Positions 27,852-36,385 of a stretch of 64,000 nucleotides of DNA are shown here, in pieces. The notes beneath the pieces were generated by a model. The model was not told where the DNA came from. It searched no databases and worked only from the letters and a program-made list of their open reading frames with translations. The translations under genes were made by a program, and so were the position numbers. Where the stretch lies: contig JAXLXW010000003.1 of NCBI GenBank assembly GCA_046327755.1, forward strand, positions 124,001 to 188,000, written 5' to 3'. How positions within the stretch are numbered: the stretch's first letter is position 1; the number at the start of each line of letters is the position of its first letter. Source of the stretch: SCN-70-22 sp046327755 (GTDB taxonomy: Bacteria > Gemmatimonadota > Gemmatimonadetes > Gemmatimonadales > Gemmatimonadaceae).

Positions 27852-29182
27852 GCGCACATCACGGAGCACACACGCCGTCCCGGCAGGACCTGGTCAAGAT
27901 GATCCAGGCCAAGCCGGTCCCGAAGAACCTCAAGACGATCTCGCTCGTCCTGGCGGTCATCGGGTTCGGCATCTTCATCGCCGGCGCGGCGATGGGTGAA
28001 GACCGCGCCTGGCAGGCCTTCCACGTCAACTGGCTGTACTTCACCATCCCGTCGTCGGCGGCGGTGATGTTCGCCGCGGTGCAGCGCATCACCACGGCGC
28101 GCTGGTCGCGCGCGGTGATCCGCCTCATCGAAGGGTTCGTCGCCTTCCTCCCGGTGGCGTTCGTCCTTCTGCTCGTCACGCTGTTCGCCGGGAAGGGGCA
28201 CATCTTCCCGTGGACCCACGAGACGATCACGATCCCCGAGAAGGCGAAGTGGCTCGAGCCGACCTTCTTCGTCGCGCGCGACATCTTCGTCTTCGGCCTG
28301 ATCACCGCACTGAGCGTCTGGTACATCTACACGTCGGTGCGCGTGGACGTCGGCCTCCTCCCCGAGTGGGGCGCAGGGTGGGCGAAGGGGTTGCGCGAGG
28401 GGATGCGCCGCGGCTTTGGCGAGGAGCGTCGCGAGATGCACTCGACGCACTCGCTCCAGGGGAAGCTCGCCGTCTTCCTCGCCCTGATCTTCGGCTTTGG
28501 CTGGACGATCCTGGCGTGGGACCTGTCGATGTCGATGGACTACCACTTCCAGTCGACGATGTACGGCTGGCAGGTGTTCATGGGCGGCTGGCTCGTCATG
28601 CTGATGTGCTTCTCGCTCCTCGTGCGCTGGTGGCGCAACTACATGGGAGCTGAGGACGTCATCACCGACTCGCACTTCCATGACATCGGCAAGCTCTGCT
28701 TCGCCTTCACCGCGTTCTGGGGCTACCTCACCTTCTCTCAGTTCCTGGTCATCTGGTACGGCAACTGGGGCGAGGAGACTCACCGCCTGCGCCTCACGCT
28801 CATCCAGCCCTGGACCAACCTGAGCGTCTCGGTCGCGTTCCTGGTCTTTGGGGCGCCGTTCTTCGGCCTCCTCGGCAAGGCGCCGAAGCTCTTCACGCCG
28901 ACGATGGGCTTCTTCGCCGCGTGCTCGATGCTCGGCATCTGGATCCATCGCTACCTCGAGATCTACCCGCCGATCTACGTGCAGACCGTCACCTCGGCGC
29001 CCTTCGGCATCTGGGAGATCGGGACGACGATCGGCTACCTCGGGCTGTGGGGCTTCTGCTACCTCAGCTTCATGGACGCCTTCCCGCGCATGCGCGTGGT
29101 GTGGATGACCTCGAAGCATCGTGACGAGATGCAGGTGCCGGTCGACGCGAAGACGATGGAGCCGCTGCCGGCGCACGAATAG
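27848..29182 (+). CDS. actF: Alternative complex III membrane subunit ActF
   Basis: A 444-residue polytopic protein with about ten helices, beginning at a GTG overlapping the actE stop (GTGA). Characteristic stretches are WAFH-like QAFHVNWLYFTIPSSAAV, WDLSMSMDYHFQSTMYGW and FLVIWYGNWGEETHRLRL. Paralogue of ActC in ACIII. The operon ends here at a strong hairpin; no caa3 or cbb3 oxidase genes follow, so the partner oxidase is encoded elsewhere. Confidence 0.95.
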   Translation: MSAHHGAHTPSRQDLVKMIQAKPVPKNLKTISLVLAVIGFGIFIAGAAMGEDRAWQAFHVNWLYFTIPSSAAVMFAAVQRITTARWSRAVIRLIEGFVAFLPVAFVLLLVTLFAGKGHIFPWTHETITIPEKAKWLEPTFFVARDIFVFGLITALSVWYIYTSVRVDVGLLPEWGAGWAKGLREGMRRGFGEERREMHSTHSLQGKLAVFLALIFGFGWTILAWDLSMSMDYHFQSTMYGWQVFMGGWLVMLMCFSLLVRWWRNYMGAEDVITDSHFHDIGKLCFAFTAFWGYLTFSQFLVIWYGNWGEETHRLRLTLIQPWTNLSVSVAFLVFGAPFFGLLGKAPKLFTPTMGFFAACSMLGIWIHRYLEIYPPIYVQTVTSAPFGIWEIGTTIGYLGLWGFCYLSFMDAFPRMRVVWMTSKHRDEMQVPVDAKTMEPLPAHE

Positions 29183-29211
29183 CCAGCGGGTTCGCTTCAC
29201 TCGCGGAAGTC

Positions 29212-29244
29212 GAGAGGGCCCGGAGGTGATCTCCGGGCCCTCTC
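29212..29244 (+). terminator. Terminator after the act operon
   Basis: A perfect 14-bp stem (GAGAGGGCCCGGAG at 29212-29225, loop GTGAT, CTCCGGGCCCTCTC at 29231-29244), followed by GCTTGT. It lies 30 nt after the actF stop and before the convergent Tat-signal gene, so it probably stops transcription of the six-gene operon. Confidence 0.85.
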
Positions 29245-29280
29245 GCTTGTGCGGTGTTGCGCCCCGCCTCCCGTCCGCCG

Positions 29281-30051
29281 TTACCCGATGTACTGCAGCG
29301 AGTACCCCCGCTCCTGCGCCCGATTCACGGCGACGATCCCCGCGGCCATGAAGTGCGAGTTTGCGACCGCGGTCGCCTTGAGCTCCTGGTAGATCTCCTC
29401 CGCCTTGCCACCCGTCTTGGCCGCGGCGATGCCGGCAAAGGCGCGTGTGGCCATGTCGCACACCGCGAAGTGCGTCCCGCGCTTCACCATCGCGTCGAGC
29501 GTCGTTCCGCGGTTGGTGAGGAGCATTCCGTAGTCGTCCGCCTGGTACACGTTCGTGGTCGGCGCCGCCTTGGTCTTGGGATCGGTGAACTTGATGCGCT
29601 CGGCGAGCGCGGGGCCGTACTTCGCCCACATCTCGTCCGAGAAGGCGAAGGGGGTGGCCCAGTGACGGAGGCAAATCACGACCGCCAGGTCCTTCGCCTC
29701 GAGCCCGTAGCCCGACTTGTTGGCGACGTAGAAGTTGCTGGCGAAGGTGATTGCGTCGCCCGCGCCGGTGGGGGAGGTGGCGTCGAAGAAGAAGCGGTGG
29801 ACCCCGGGGAGCTGATCGAACCAGTCGTCCTGCGCGTGGCGCGCGGGGCGGAAGTCGCTCCCCTGCGCATGCGCCCGCTCGGGTGAGCCGGGTTGTGCCA
29901 GCACGACGGACGGCGCTGCCACGGCCGCCGAGAATGCGGCAAGGCCGGCGCCGACGCGAGCCAGAAACGACCGGCGCTCGACGGGAGCGAGTGCGGGTGC
30001 GAGTTCGGGGGCGAGCGCGGGAGCGAGCGGAGAATTCGGGCGGTGCGGCAT
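29281..30051 (-). CDS. Tat-signal periplasmic protein of unknown function, possibly DsrE-like
   Basis: A 256-residue protein from the ATG at 30051; an in-frame ATG 27 codons earlier is possible but runs into the trxC gene's end. The N-terminus has a Pro/Ala repeat (LAPALAPELAPALAPV), then ERRSFLARVGAG and a hydrophobic stretch ending VVLAQ, a twin-arginine signal. The mature part contains VVICLRHWATPFAFSDEMW and THFAVCDMATRAFAGIAA, reminiscent of DsrE/DsrF-type folds with a conserved Cys, but I cannot be sure. It follows trxC by 82 nt on the same strand, suggesting a thiol or sulfur-related role. Confidence 0.65.
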   Translation of the reverse strand: MPHRPNSPLAPALAPELAPALAPVERRSFLARVGAGLAAFSAAVAAPSVVLAQPGSPERAHAQGSDFRPARHAQDDWFDQLPGVHRFFFDATSPTGAGDAITFASNFYVANKSGYGLEAKDLAVVICLRHWATPFAFSDEMWAKYGPALAERIKFTDPKTKAAPTTNVYQADDYGMLLTNRGTTLDAMVKRGTHFAVCDMATRAFAGIAAAKTGGKAEEIYQELKATAVANSHFMAAGIVAVNRAQERGYSLQYIG

Positions 30052-30133
30052 GGCGATCGTAGGTCGGCGTGATGTAAATGAGCCTGCGGAACCGGTACAG
30101 CCGGCGTTGCGTGAGTGCTTGCACCGCAACACG

Positions 30134-30589
30134 TTAGGCGACGTCGCCTCGCGCCTGTTGGAGGAGCTGCTCCAACCCGGCGAGCGGGAGCGCCCCGCTC
30201 TGGCGCGCCACCTCGCGTCCGCCCTTGAAGACGATGCTGGTCGGGATGCCGCGGATGTTGAACGCCCCCGACGTTTGCGGCGCCTGGTCGGTGTTGAGCT
30301 TGGCGACGAGCGCCTTGCCGGTGTTGCGCGCGGCCAATTCGTCCACCGCGGGCGCCATCATTTTGCAGGGGCCGCACCAGTCGGCGTAGAAGTCGACGAA
30401 GACCGGAAGCTCGGACTCGCGGATGGTCCGCTCGAAGGTGTCTTCGTAGAGGATGAACGGTCGGTCGAGCAGGATGAAGCGCGCGCACTTGCCGCACTTG
30501 GGGCGCTCGGCGGCGCGACTCCCATCGACACGGTTCCAGGTCTGGCAGAACTGGCAGCGGACCGTGAGGCTCTGGCCAGCGGGGATCAT
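30134..30589 (-). CDS. trxC: Thioredoxin 2 (TrxC type) with N-terminal zinc ribbon
   Basis: A 151-residue protein. Two CxxC pairs (Cys12/15, Cys32/35) form the zinc ribbon specific to thioredoxin 2, and WCGPC (Cys72/75) is the redox site of the thioredoxin fold, with the cis-Pro in RGIPTS. It reduces protein disulfides in the cytoplasm, often under oxidative stress. The stop codon TAA lies in a CCTAAC motif. Its start is only 47 nt from the divergent tRNA-Ala gene. Confidence 0.95.
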   Translation of the reverse strand: MIPAGQSLTVRCQFCQTWNRVDGSRAAERPKCGKCARFILLDRPFILYEDTFERTIRESELPVFVDFYADWCGPCKMMAPAVDELAARNTGKALVAKLNTDQAPQTSGAFNIRGIPTSIVFKGGREVARQSGALPLAGLEQLLQQARGDVA

Positions 30590-30618
30590 TGCGGTTTCCT
30601 CGGCTGCGGTCGGTCGGA

Positions 30619-30624
30619 TATATT
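30619..30624 (+). promoter_or_regulatory. Possible -10 element of the tRNA-Ala gene
   Basis: TATATT stands out in GC-rich sequence 12 nt before the tRNA 5' end, a suitable position for a -10 hexamer with a short leader. No convincing -35 element is present at 16-18 nt, so this is tentative. Confidence 0.4.
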
Positions 30625-30636
30625 GCCCCGTGCACC

Positions 30637-30709
30637 GGGGCGGTAGCTCAGTTGGGAGAGCGCGTGCTTTGCAAGCATGAGGTCAGGGGTTCGATTCCCC
30701 TCCGCTCCA
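30637..30709 (+). tRNA. tRNA-Ala (anticodon UGC)
   Basis: A 73-nt cloverleaf. The acceptor stem GGGGCGG/CCGCTCC contains the G3:U70 wobble pair, the alanine identity element, with discriminator A. The D arm (TAGCTCAGTTGGGAGAGC), the anticodon loop around TTTGCAA and the T arm with GGTTCGATTCC are all standard. The 3' CCA is not encoded. The gene stands alone, not in an rRNA operon. Confidence 0.97.
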
Positions 30710-30926
30710 TCGTCGTGTGTGGCGACGGTTCTTGCCGTCGCGCTCGCCGTTTGACATTTGCTCGCGCGCCCTTCGATCTACGCGATCGGGGGGCGCGTGT
30801 GCGTGTGGGGAATCTGTCGCGGTTCACCGGGATAGCTCCAGCGGTCGAACCCCGACACGCGGCGCCGCCGGCGCGATTGGAATCCGGCAATCCCTTGGCG
30901 CCGTACGGGTGTCGAAGAAGGACACC

Positions 30927-33419
30927 ATGACGAATCCCCCTTCGCCCCCCACCGGCACCGACAGCGTCGCCGAGCGCGTGCAGCGCGCGCTCGGCGGCGC
31001 GTATCGCATCGACCGGGAGATCGGCGGCGGCGGGATGTCGCGGGTCTTCGTGGCGCACGAGGGGTCGCTGTCGCGCGACGTGGTGGTGAAGGTGCTGCGG
31101 GAGGACATCGCCGAGGGGCTGTCGCGCGAGCGGTTCCGCCGCGAGGTCCTGACGTCGGCCAACCTGCAGCACCCCAACATCGTGGGAGTGATTGCAGCTG
31201 GCGATGCGGAGGGGCTCCCGTACTTCGTCATGCCGTTCGTCGAAGGGGAGTCGCTGCGCGCGCGCCTGACGAGCGGGCGGGCGCTCTCGGTCCCGCTCAC
31301 GGTGAGCATCCTGCGCGACGTAGCGCGCGCGCTCGCCTTCGCGCACGAGCGCGGGATCGTGCACCGCGACATCAAGCCGGACAACGTCCTGCTCGCCGGC
31401 GGTGCGGCGATCGTGGCCGACTTCGGGGTGGCAAAGGCCGTGGCGAGTGCGCGGTCGCGGAAGGATCACCCGCACGGGACGCTGACCAGCGCCGGGATCT
31501 CGCTGGGGACGCCGGCCTACATGGCGCCCGAGCAGGTGGCGAGCGACCCGACGACCGATCACCGCGCCGATCTCTATGCGCTGGGGGTGATGGCGTACGA
31601 GATGCTTGCCGGGCAGGTCCCGTTCGCCGGGCGGGGGGTGCGGGAGACGATGCAGGCGCACCTCGTGGAGGCCCCCGAGGCGCTCAACCGCCTGCGACCG
31701 ACGACGCCGGCCGCGCTCGCCGACCTGGTGATGCGCTGCCTGGAGAAGGATCCCGCGCACCGCCCGCAGGACGCCGGTGCGATTCTCTCAGTGCTCGACG
31801 ATCCGGCGGTGGTGAGTGGGGCGGTCTCGTCGTCCTCGGTGCGGGCGCTGGCGCGTCCGGCGCGCCATTCGTCACTGGGGTGGTGGATCGGCGGAGCCGC
31901 GGTGATCGTGGCCGTGGTCGCGACGCTCGTGGCGCTGAAGGGGAGGGGAGGCGCTGCCGCCGGTGCCGCGACGTCGCCGGCGGTGCTGGATGCGGCGCTC
32001 CCGCCCGGGGTCGCCGTGCTGCCGATGGTGAGCGTCTCCCCCGACTCCTCCGACGCCTATCTCGCGCTCGGGATGTCGGACGAGATCACGAGCGCCCTGT
32101 CGCGCGTACCGGGCCTTCGAGTCGCATCGCGCAGCGCCTCGGCGGCGGCGCAGGCGGCGGGTGGTTCCACCGCGGAGGTCGCGCGGCGACTCGGCGTCCC
32201 GTACCTCCTGGAGGGGACGGTGCAGCGCAACGGCGATCGCATTCGCGTGGCGGTGCGCCTGGTGACGGCGCGCGATGGCTTCAGCGCGTGGTCGCAGGTG
32301 TACGAGCGCCCCACTGGTGACCTGCTCGCCGTGCAGGCCGACATTGCCTCGCAGATCGCGGCCGCGGTCTCGAGCGACGTGAACGCCGGAGCCGGTGCCA
32401 CGCTCGACGTCACTGGCGCGCGCGACCCGGATGCCTACAACGACTACCTGCGCGGGCACTATCGCCTCACGCAGCGCACGCCGGAGTCGCTGGCGCAGGC
32501 GGTCACGTCGTTCGAGTCGGCGGTGAATCGCGATCCCGCCTTCGCGCGTGCGTACGCGGAGCTGGCGCAGGCGTACTCGATCCTCCCCGTCGCGTCGGCC
32601 AGCGCGCGCGCCGATGCGCTGGACAAGGCGACGTTTGCCGCGCAGCGCGCCCTCGCGCTCGACTCGACGAGTTCGGCCGCCTACGCGGCGCTGGGGAACA
32701 TCCACATGCTCGAATGGCGCTGGGCCGAAGGGCGCAGCGCGCTGGAGCGCGCGATCGCACTCGACTCGTCCAACGTCACGGCGATGCAGTGGCTGGCAAT
32801 GAACCACCTCGCCAACGGCGATGTCGCCGCCGCCGAGCGGTGGCTGCAACAGGCGTCGCGGCGCGCCGGCGGCGGCAACTCGGCGCGGATGCTGGCCGTC
32901 GCGCAGGGAATCGCCGGCAACCATGCGGCGGCGCAGGAGACGATGCGCGTCGCGCTCGCGCGCGACTCGACCTCGCCGTCGGCGCGACTTGCCATGGCCA
33001 CCGTGCTGCTGCAGGCAGGGCGCGCCGGCGAGGCGGTTGGCGTGCTGGAGTCGATTCGTGGCGATGACGCCGAGTCGCCCGCAGTGCTCGGATCGTTAGG
33101 CTACGCGCTGGCGAAGGCTGGGCGTACGTCGGAGGCGAAGTCGATCGTGGCCGGATTGGAGCGCGACACGCGTCGCCCCGGCGTCTATCCGGCGCTGGCC
33201 AAGGTCTATCTCGGGCTGGGCGACAGGGATTGGGCGATCGATGCGCTCACGTGGGCCACGGCGGCGCGTGACGACTTCTTTGCGCAGGAGTCGATGGCCT
33301 CGCCCCTGTTCGACCTGCTGCGCAGCGATCCGCGCTTTGGGCGAGTCCTCGGCATCGTCGGGTTGGATGCGCGACGGCTGGCGACGTCGGGCGTGGGAGG
33401 CGCGCGCCGGACGGGGTAG
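30927..33419 (+). CDS. Membrane Ser/Thr protein kinase with TolB/FlgO-like and TPR regions
   Basis: An 830-residue protein starting at the ATG at 30927 after AAGGA. The kinase domain (about 25-295) has a Gly loop GGGGMSRVF, VVVKVL with the ATP lysine, HRDIKPDNV, ADFGVAKA and GTPAYMAPEQ, so it should be active. A membrane helix at about 318-335 (WWIGGAAVIVAVVATLVAL) is followed by a FlgO/TolB-like region (GVAVLPMVSVSPDSSDAYLALGMSDEI) and TPR-like repeats to the C-terminus, outside the membrane. This architecture recurs in Gemmatimonadota and Acidobacteriota; signals and targets are unknown. It lies downstream of the tRNA with its own 217-nt leader. Confidence 0.9.
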   Translation: MTNPPSPPTGTDSVAERVQRALGGAYRIDREIGGGGMSRVFVAHEGSLSRDVVVKVLREDIAEGLSRERFRREVLTSANLQHPNIVGVIAAGDAEGLPYFVMPFVEGESLRARLTSGRALSVPLTVSILRDVARALAFAHERGIVHRDIKPDNVLLAGGAAIVADFGVAKAVASARSRKDHPHGTLTSAGISLGTPAYMAPEQVASDPTTDHRADLYALGVMAYEMLAGQVPFAGRGVRETMQAHLVEAPEALNRLRPTTPAALADLVMRCLEKDPAHRPQDAGAILSVLDDPAVVSGAVSSSSVRALARPARHSSLGWWIGGAAVIVAVVATLVALKGRGGAAAGAATSPAVLDAALPPGVAVLPMVSVSPDSSDAYLALGMSDEITSALSRVPGLRVASRSASAAAQAAGGSTAEVARRLGVPYLLEGTVQRNGDRIRVAVRLVTARDGFSAWSQVYERPTGDLLAVQADIASQIAAAVSSDVNAGAGATLDVTGARDPDAYNDYLRGHYRLTQRTPESLAQAVTSFESAVNRDPAFARAYAELAQAYSILPVASASARADALDKATFAAQRALALDSTSSAAYAALGNIHMLEWRWAEGRSALERAIALDSSNVTAMQWLAMNHLANGDVAAAERWLQQASRRAGGGNSARMLAVAQGIAGNHAAAQETMRVALARDSTSPSARLAMATVLLQAGRAGEAVGVLESIRGDDAESPAVLGSLGYALAKAGRTSEAKSIVAGLERDTRRPGVYPALAKVYLGLGDRDWAIDALTWATAARDDFFAQESMASPLFDLLRSDPRFGRVLGIVGLDARRLATSGVGGARRTG

Positions 33420-33586
33420 TTGGTGGAACTGGCGGCGCGCACATGGAGTTGAGGCGACGCGAACGCCAACAGGCGCAAGGCGAACCGGACACCATGCGCC
33501 GCGCCAAGCCCCGTTGGCATTGCTTGCCCGCCCTCTGGGCGCTCCGTAGCTTGCCCCCGGCCGTTCACCCTGCACTCCGCCCGCAC

Positions 33587-34063
33587 ATGTCGTCGAGCAC
33601 CACGCTTCGCGTCCCCGCCGTTGGCGAGGCCGCCCCCGACTTCACCCTCCCGTCCACCGCCGGCGAGCCCGTCACGCTCTCGTCGTTCCGCGGGAAGCAG
33701 AACGTCCTCCTCGCCTTCTTCCCCGCCGCCTTCACCTCGGTGTGCACCACCGAGATGTGCTCGTTTCGCGACGACTACGAGGCGTTCGGCGGCCAGGACG
33801 TCGTCGTCTTCCCGATCAGCGTGGACAACGTCCCGTCGCTGCGCGAGTACAAGGCAAAGTACGAAATGCCGGTGACGCTGCTGAGCGACCTGCGGCGCGA
33901 GGTGTCCACGGCGTACGGCGTCCTGCTCCCCACCTTTGTCGCCAACCGCTCCTACTTCCTGGTCGACAAGGCCGGGATCCTGCGCTGGGTGCACGTCGAG
34001 GAGCATCCGGGGCATCGTCGCGACAACGCCGAGATCCTCGCCGAAGTCGCCAGGCTCGCCTGA
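33587..34063 (+). CDS. Peroxiredoxin, AhpC/TSA family (AhpE/BCP-like)
   Basis: A 158-residue thiol peroxidase. The active site FFPAAFTSVCTTEMC fits PxxxTxxC with the peroxidatic Cys53; Cys58 might serve as resolving Cys in some members. No signal peptide, so cytoplasmic. It reduces hydrogen peroxide or organic hydroperoxides. It ends only 15 nt before the first glycosidase gene and might be co-transcribed with the carbohydrate operon, though a functional link is not obvious. Confidence 0.9.
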   Translation: MSSSTTLRVPAVGEAAPDFTLPSTAGEPVTLSSFRGKQNVLLAFFPAAFTSVCTTEMCSFRDDYEAFGGQDVVVFPISVDNVPSLREYKAKYEMPVTLLSDLRREVSTAYGVLLPTFVANRSYFLVDKAGILRWVHVEEHPGHRRDNAEILAEVARLA

Positions 34064-34078
34064 CGAGGCGACGGCGCA

Positions 34079-36385
34079 ATGGACCCCATCGAGGCGCTCG
34101 CGCGAGGCGACAAATGGTACCTGGGCTGTGGCGACGGGATCATCTTCGCCCCGCCGTTTCCCACCTGGCTCGACGCGCCGGGGTTCTGGGATGACGCCCA
34201 GATCTACCAGTACGCGGTGGGGCCGCTCTACACCGTCACGATCCTCGACCACGACGGGCGCGAAGTCCCGCTCGTCGCGCGCTCGCGTCGCTGGACCCCG
34301 GCCGACCTGACGGTCGAATACGACCTCCCCGGCGGGGCGACGGCGACGGAGATCCGCTCGGTGCAGCCGGGAGGGGTCTTCGCGAGCGAGTGGGCGGTGC
34401 GATCGCCGGCCCCCGTGTCGTGGCATGCGGTGGCGTGGACGATCCAGGACACGGCCTTGTTGGAGCTGCGCACCGTTGGATGGACCGGCTCGCTCTCCTG
34501 GATCCGCACCGCCAGCGACCGGCGCGAGGTCCCGTTTCGCGCGCGCATGGAGCTCGCGGCGATCGGCGACGCCACGAGCTGGTCGGCGACGCTGAGCGAG
34601 CGGAGCGCGTTGCAGCCGCACTGGCGGCTGGCGCCCTTCGCCGAGCAGTGGGAGGCCGAGTCGCTGCCGAAGGCGGTGCGGTTGCAGGGGATCAACCCGA
34701 CCGGGCTGCTGTACGGGGCGGTGCACACGGCGCTCCCACGCCAGGCAACCGAGGCGACGTTCGCCTTCGCCTTGCGGCTGACGGCGGCCGACGATGCGCT
34801 GCGGGGCGGGCGCGGGGCAACGCCGCTGGCGTCGCGCATCGTTTCCGCTCGCGGCGCACCGACGCCGCTCTCCACGGAGGCGATCGGCGCGAGCGCGGGC
34901 GCTGCCCATCACGCCTCCGCGCCGCGCGCGGCCGCGTCGATGCCGCTGGCCCGGGCCTCGCGCCGGCGGTGGCGCGACTTCTTCGCCGGCGTCCCGTCGT
35001 TCAGCTGCTCCGATCCGTATCTCGAGCGCTACTACTGGTACCGCTGGTACGGACTCTGGCTCAACAGCATCCAGCCCGGGGTCGGCAACTATCGCTGGCC
35101 GACGGTGTGCGAGGGGATCGGCTTCTTCCACGAGCCCATCACGTACAGCGCGCAGTGTCATGCCCGCGAGTTGCGCTGGATGCGCGACCCGTCGCATGCG
35201 CGCGGCGTGCTGCGGACGATCTTCGATCACATCAAGCCGGACGGGGCGCTCAACGGGCGCATCTACGTCAATCACCTGCAGGGGACCGACTTCTACCACG
35301 CCAACTGGGGCGACGCACTGCTGGCGCTCGACGCGGTGCATCCGGACGATCCCTTCGTCGCCGAGCTGTACCCAAAGCTGGCGCAACATGCCGACTGGCT
35401 GGTCTCGACGCGCGACGCCGATGCCACGGGGATGATCGACGTCGTCGACCAGTATGAGACGGGGCAGGAGTACATGTCGCGCTACCAGGCGGTGGACGAC
35501 AAGGCCGATGCCTACGGGTGGGAGAACCGCATTCGCCTGAAGGGGATCGACGTCACCGTCTACGCCTACGCGCTGTACCGCTCCCTGCAGCGCATCGCGG
35601 CACGGGCCGGCGTGCCTGACGAGTCGGCGCGCTGGAGCGAGCTGGCGGCGCGAAGCGCGCGCGCCGTGCGCGAGGTGATGTGGGACGCGGAGCAGGGGAT
35701 GTTCTCCGACGTGGACCCGCGCACGATGCAGCGCACGCGCGTCGCGGCGGCGGTCTGCTTCTATCCGTACTTCACCGACCTCGCGACGGAGGAACACGTG
35801 GCGGGGCTGGAGCGCAACCTCCTCGATCCGGCGCGCTTCTGGACGGAGTATCCTGTCCCGTCATCGGCGCTCGACGATCCGTTGTTCAACGCGATCGCCG
35901 AGTGGAAGGGGAAGCGGCACGTCTGCCCGTGGAACGGGCGCGTCTGGCCGATGACCAACTCGCACATCATGGAGGCACTCGGCCGCTGGGGCGATGTCGC
36001 GCACCCGCGGCTGCGCGCGGCGGCAGGCGCCTTCCTTCCGCGTTTTGTGCGCATGATGTTCCACGAAGGGGACCTCGATCGCCCCAATTGCTTCGAGCAC
36101 TACAACCCGTTCACAGGGGCCGCGTCCGTGTATCGCGGCATCGACGACTACCAGCACTCGTGGGTGGCCGACCTCATCATCCAGTACGCGTGCGGCGTGC
36201 GCGTGCGCGACGACGCGATCGTGATCGACCCGATCCCGATGGAACTCGACTCGTTCGAGCTGCGCGGCGTGCGCGTGGCAGGGATCGATCTCGCGGTGCG
36301 GCTCGATGGGGGATATGTGACGGTGACGGCCAACGACCAATTGCGCATGGCGCGCCTGGGCGAACCGATCGTCATCCCGCGCTGA
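34079..36385 (+). CDS. Six-hairpin glycosidase, MGH1/GH63-like
   Basis: A 768-residue protein. About 230 residues of beta-sandwich are followed by an (alpha/alpha)6 barrel with stretches such as YYWYRWYGLWLNSIQPGVGNY, DFYHANWGDALLALDAVH, ENRIRLKGIDVTVYAYALY, WPMTNSHIMEAL and FEHYNPFTGA, typical of MGH1-like or GH63-related glucosidases. No signal peptide: it should hydrolyse imported oligosaccharides in the cytoplasm. It is the first gene of a tightly overlapping operon with a second glycosidase and a CUT1-type ABC transporter. The linkage specificity cannot be read from the sequence. Confidence 0.82.
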   Translation: MDPIEALARGDKWYLGCGDGIIFAPPFPTWLDAPGFWDDAQIYQYAVGPLYTVTILDHDGREVPLVARSRRWTPADLTVEYDLPGGATATEIRSVQPGGVFASEWAVRSPAPVSWHAVAWTIQDTALLELRTVGWTGSLSWIRTASDRREVPFRARMELAAIGDATSWSATLSERSALQPHWRLAPFAEQWEAESLPKAVRLQGINPTGLLYGAVHTALPRQATEATFAFALRLTAADDALRGGRGATPLASRIVSARGAPTPLSTEAIGASAGAAHHASAPRAAASMPLARASRRRWRDFFAGVPSFSCSDPYLERYYWYRWYGLWLNSIQPGVGNYRWPTVCEGIGFFHEPITYSAQCHARELRWMRDPSHARGVLRTIFDHIKPDGALNGRIYVNHLQGTDFYHANWGDALLALDAVHPDDPFVAELYPKLAQHADWLVSTRDADATGMIDVVDQYETGQEYMSRYQAVDDKADAYGWENRIRLKGIDVTVYAYALYRSLQRIAARAGVPDESARWSELAARSARAVREVMWDAEQGMFSDVDPRTMQRTRVAAAVCFYPYFTDLATEEHVAGLERNLLDPARFWTEYPVPSSALDDPLFNAIAEWKGKRHVCPWNGRVWPMTNSHIMEALGRWGDVAHPRLRAAAGAFLPRFVRMMFHEGDLDRPNCFEHYNPFTGAASVYRGIDDYQHSWVADLIIQYACGVRVRDDAIVIDPIPMELDSFELRGVRVAGIDLAVRLDGGYVTVTANDQLRMARLGEPIVIPR

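Noticed and set aside
30589..30640. Full sigma70 promoter for tRNA-Ala using TTGCGG as -35
   Set aside because: The spacing to TATATT is about 24 nt, too long; only the -10-like element is reported.
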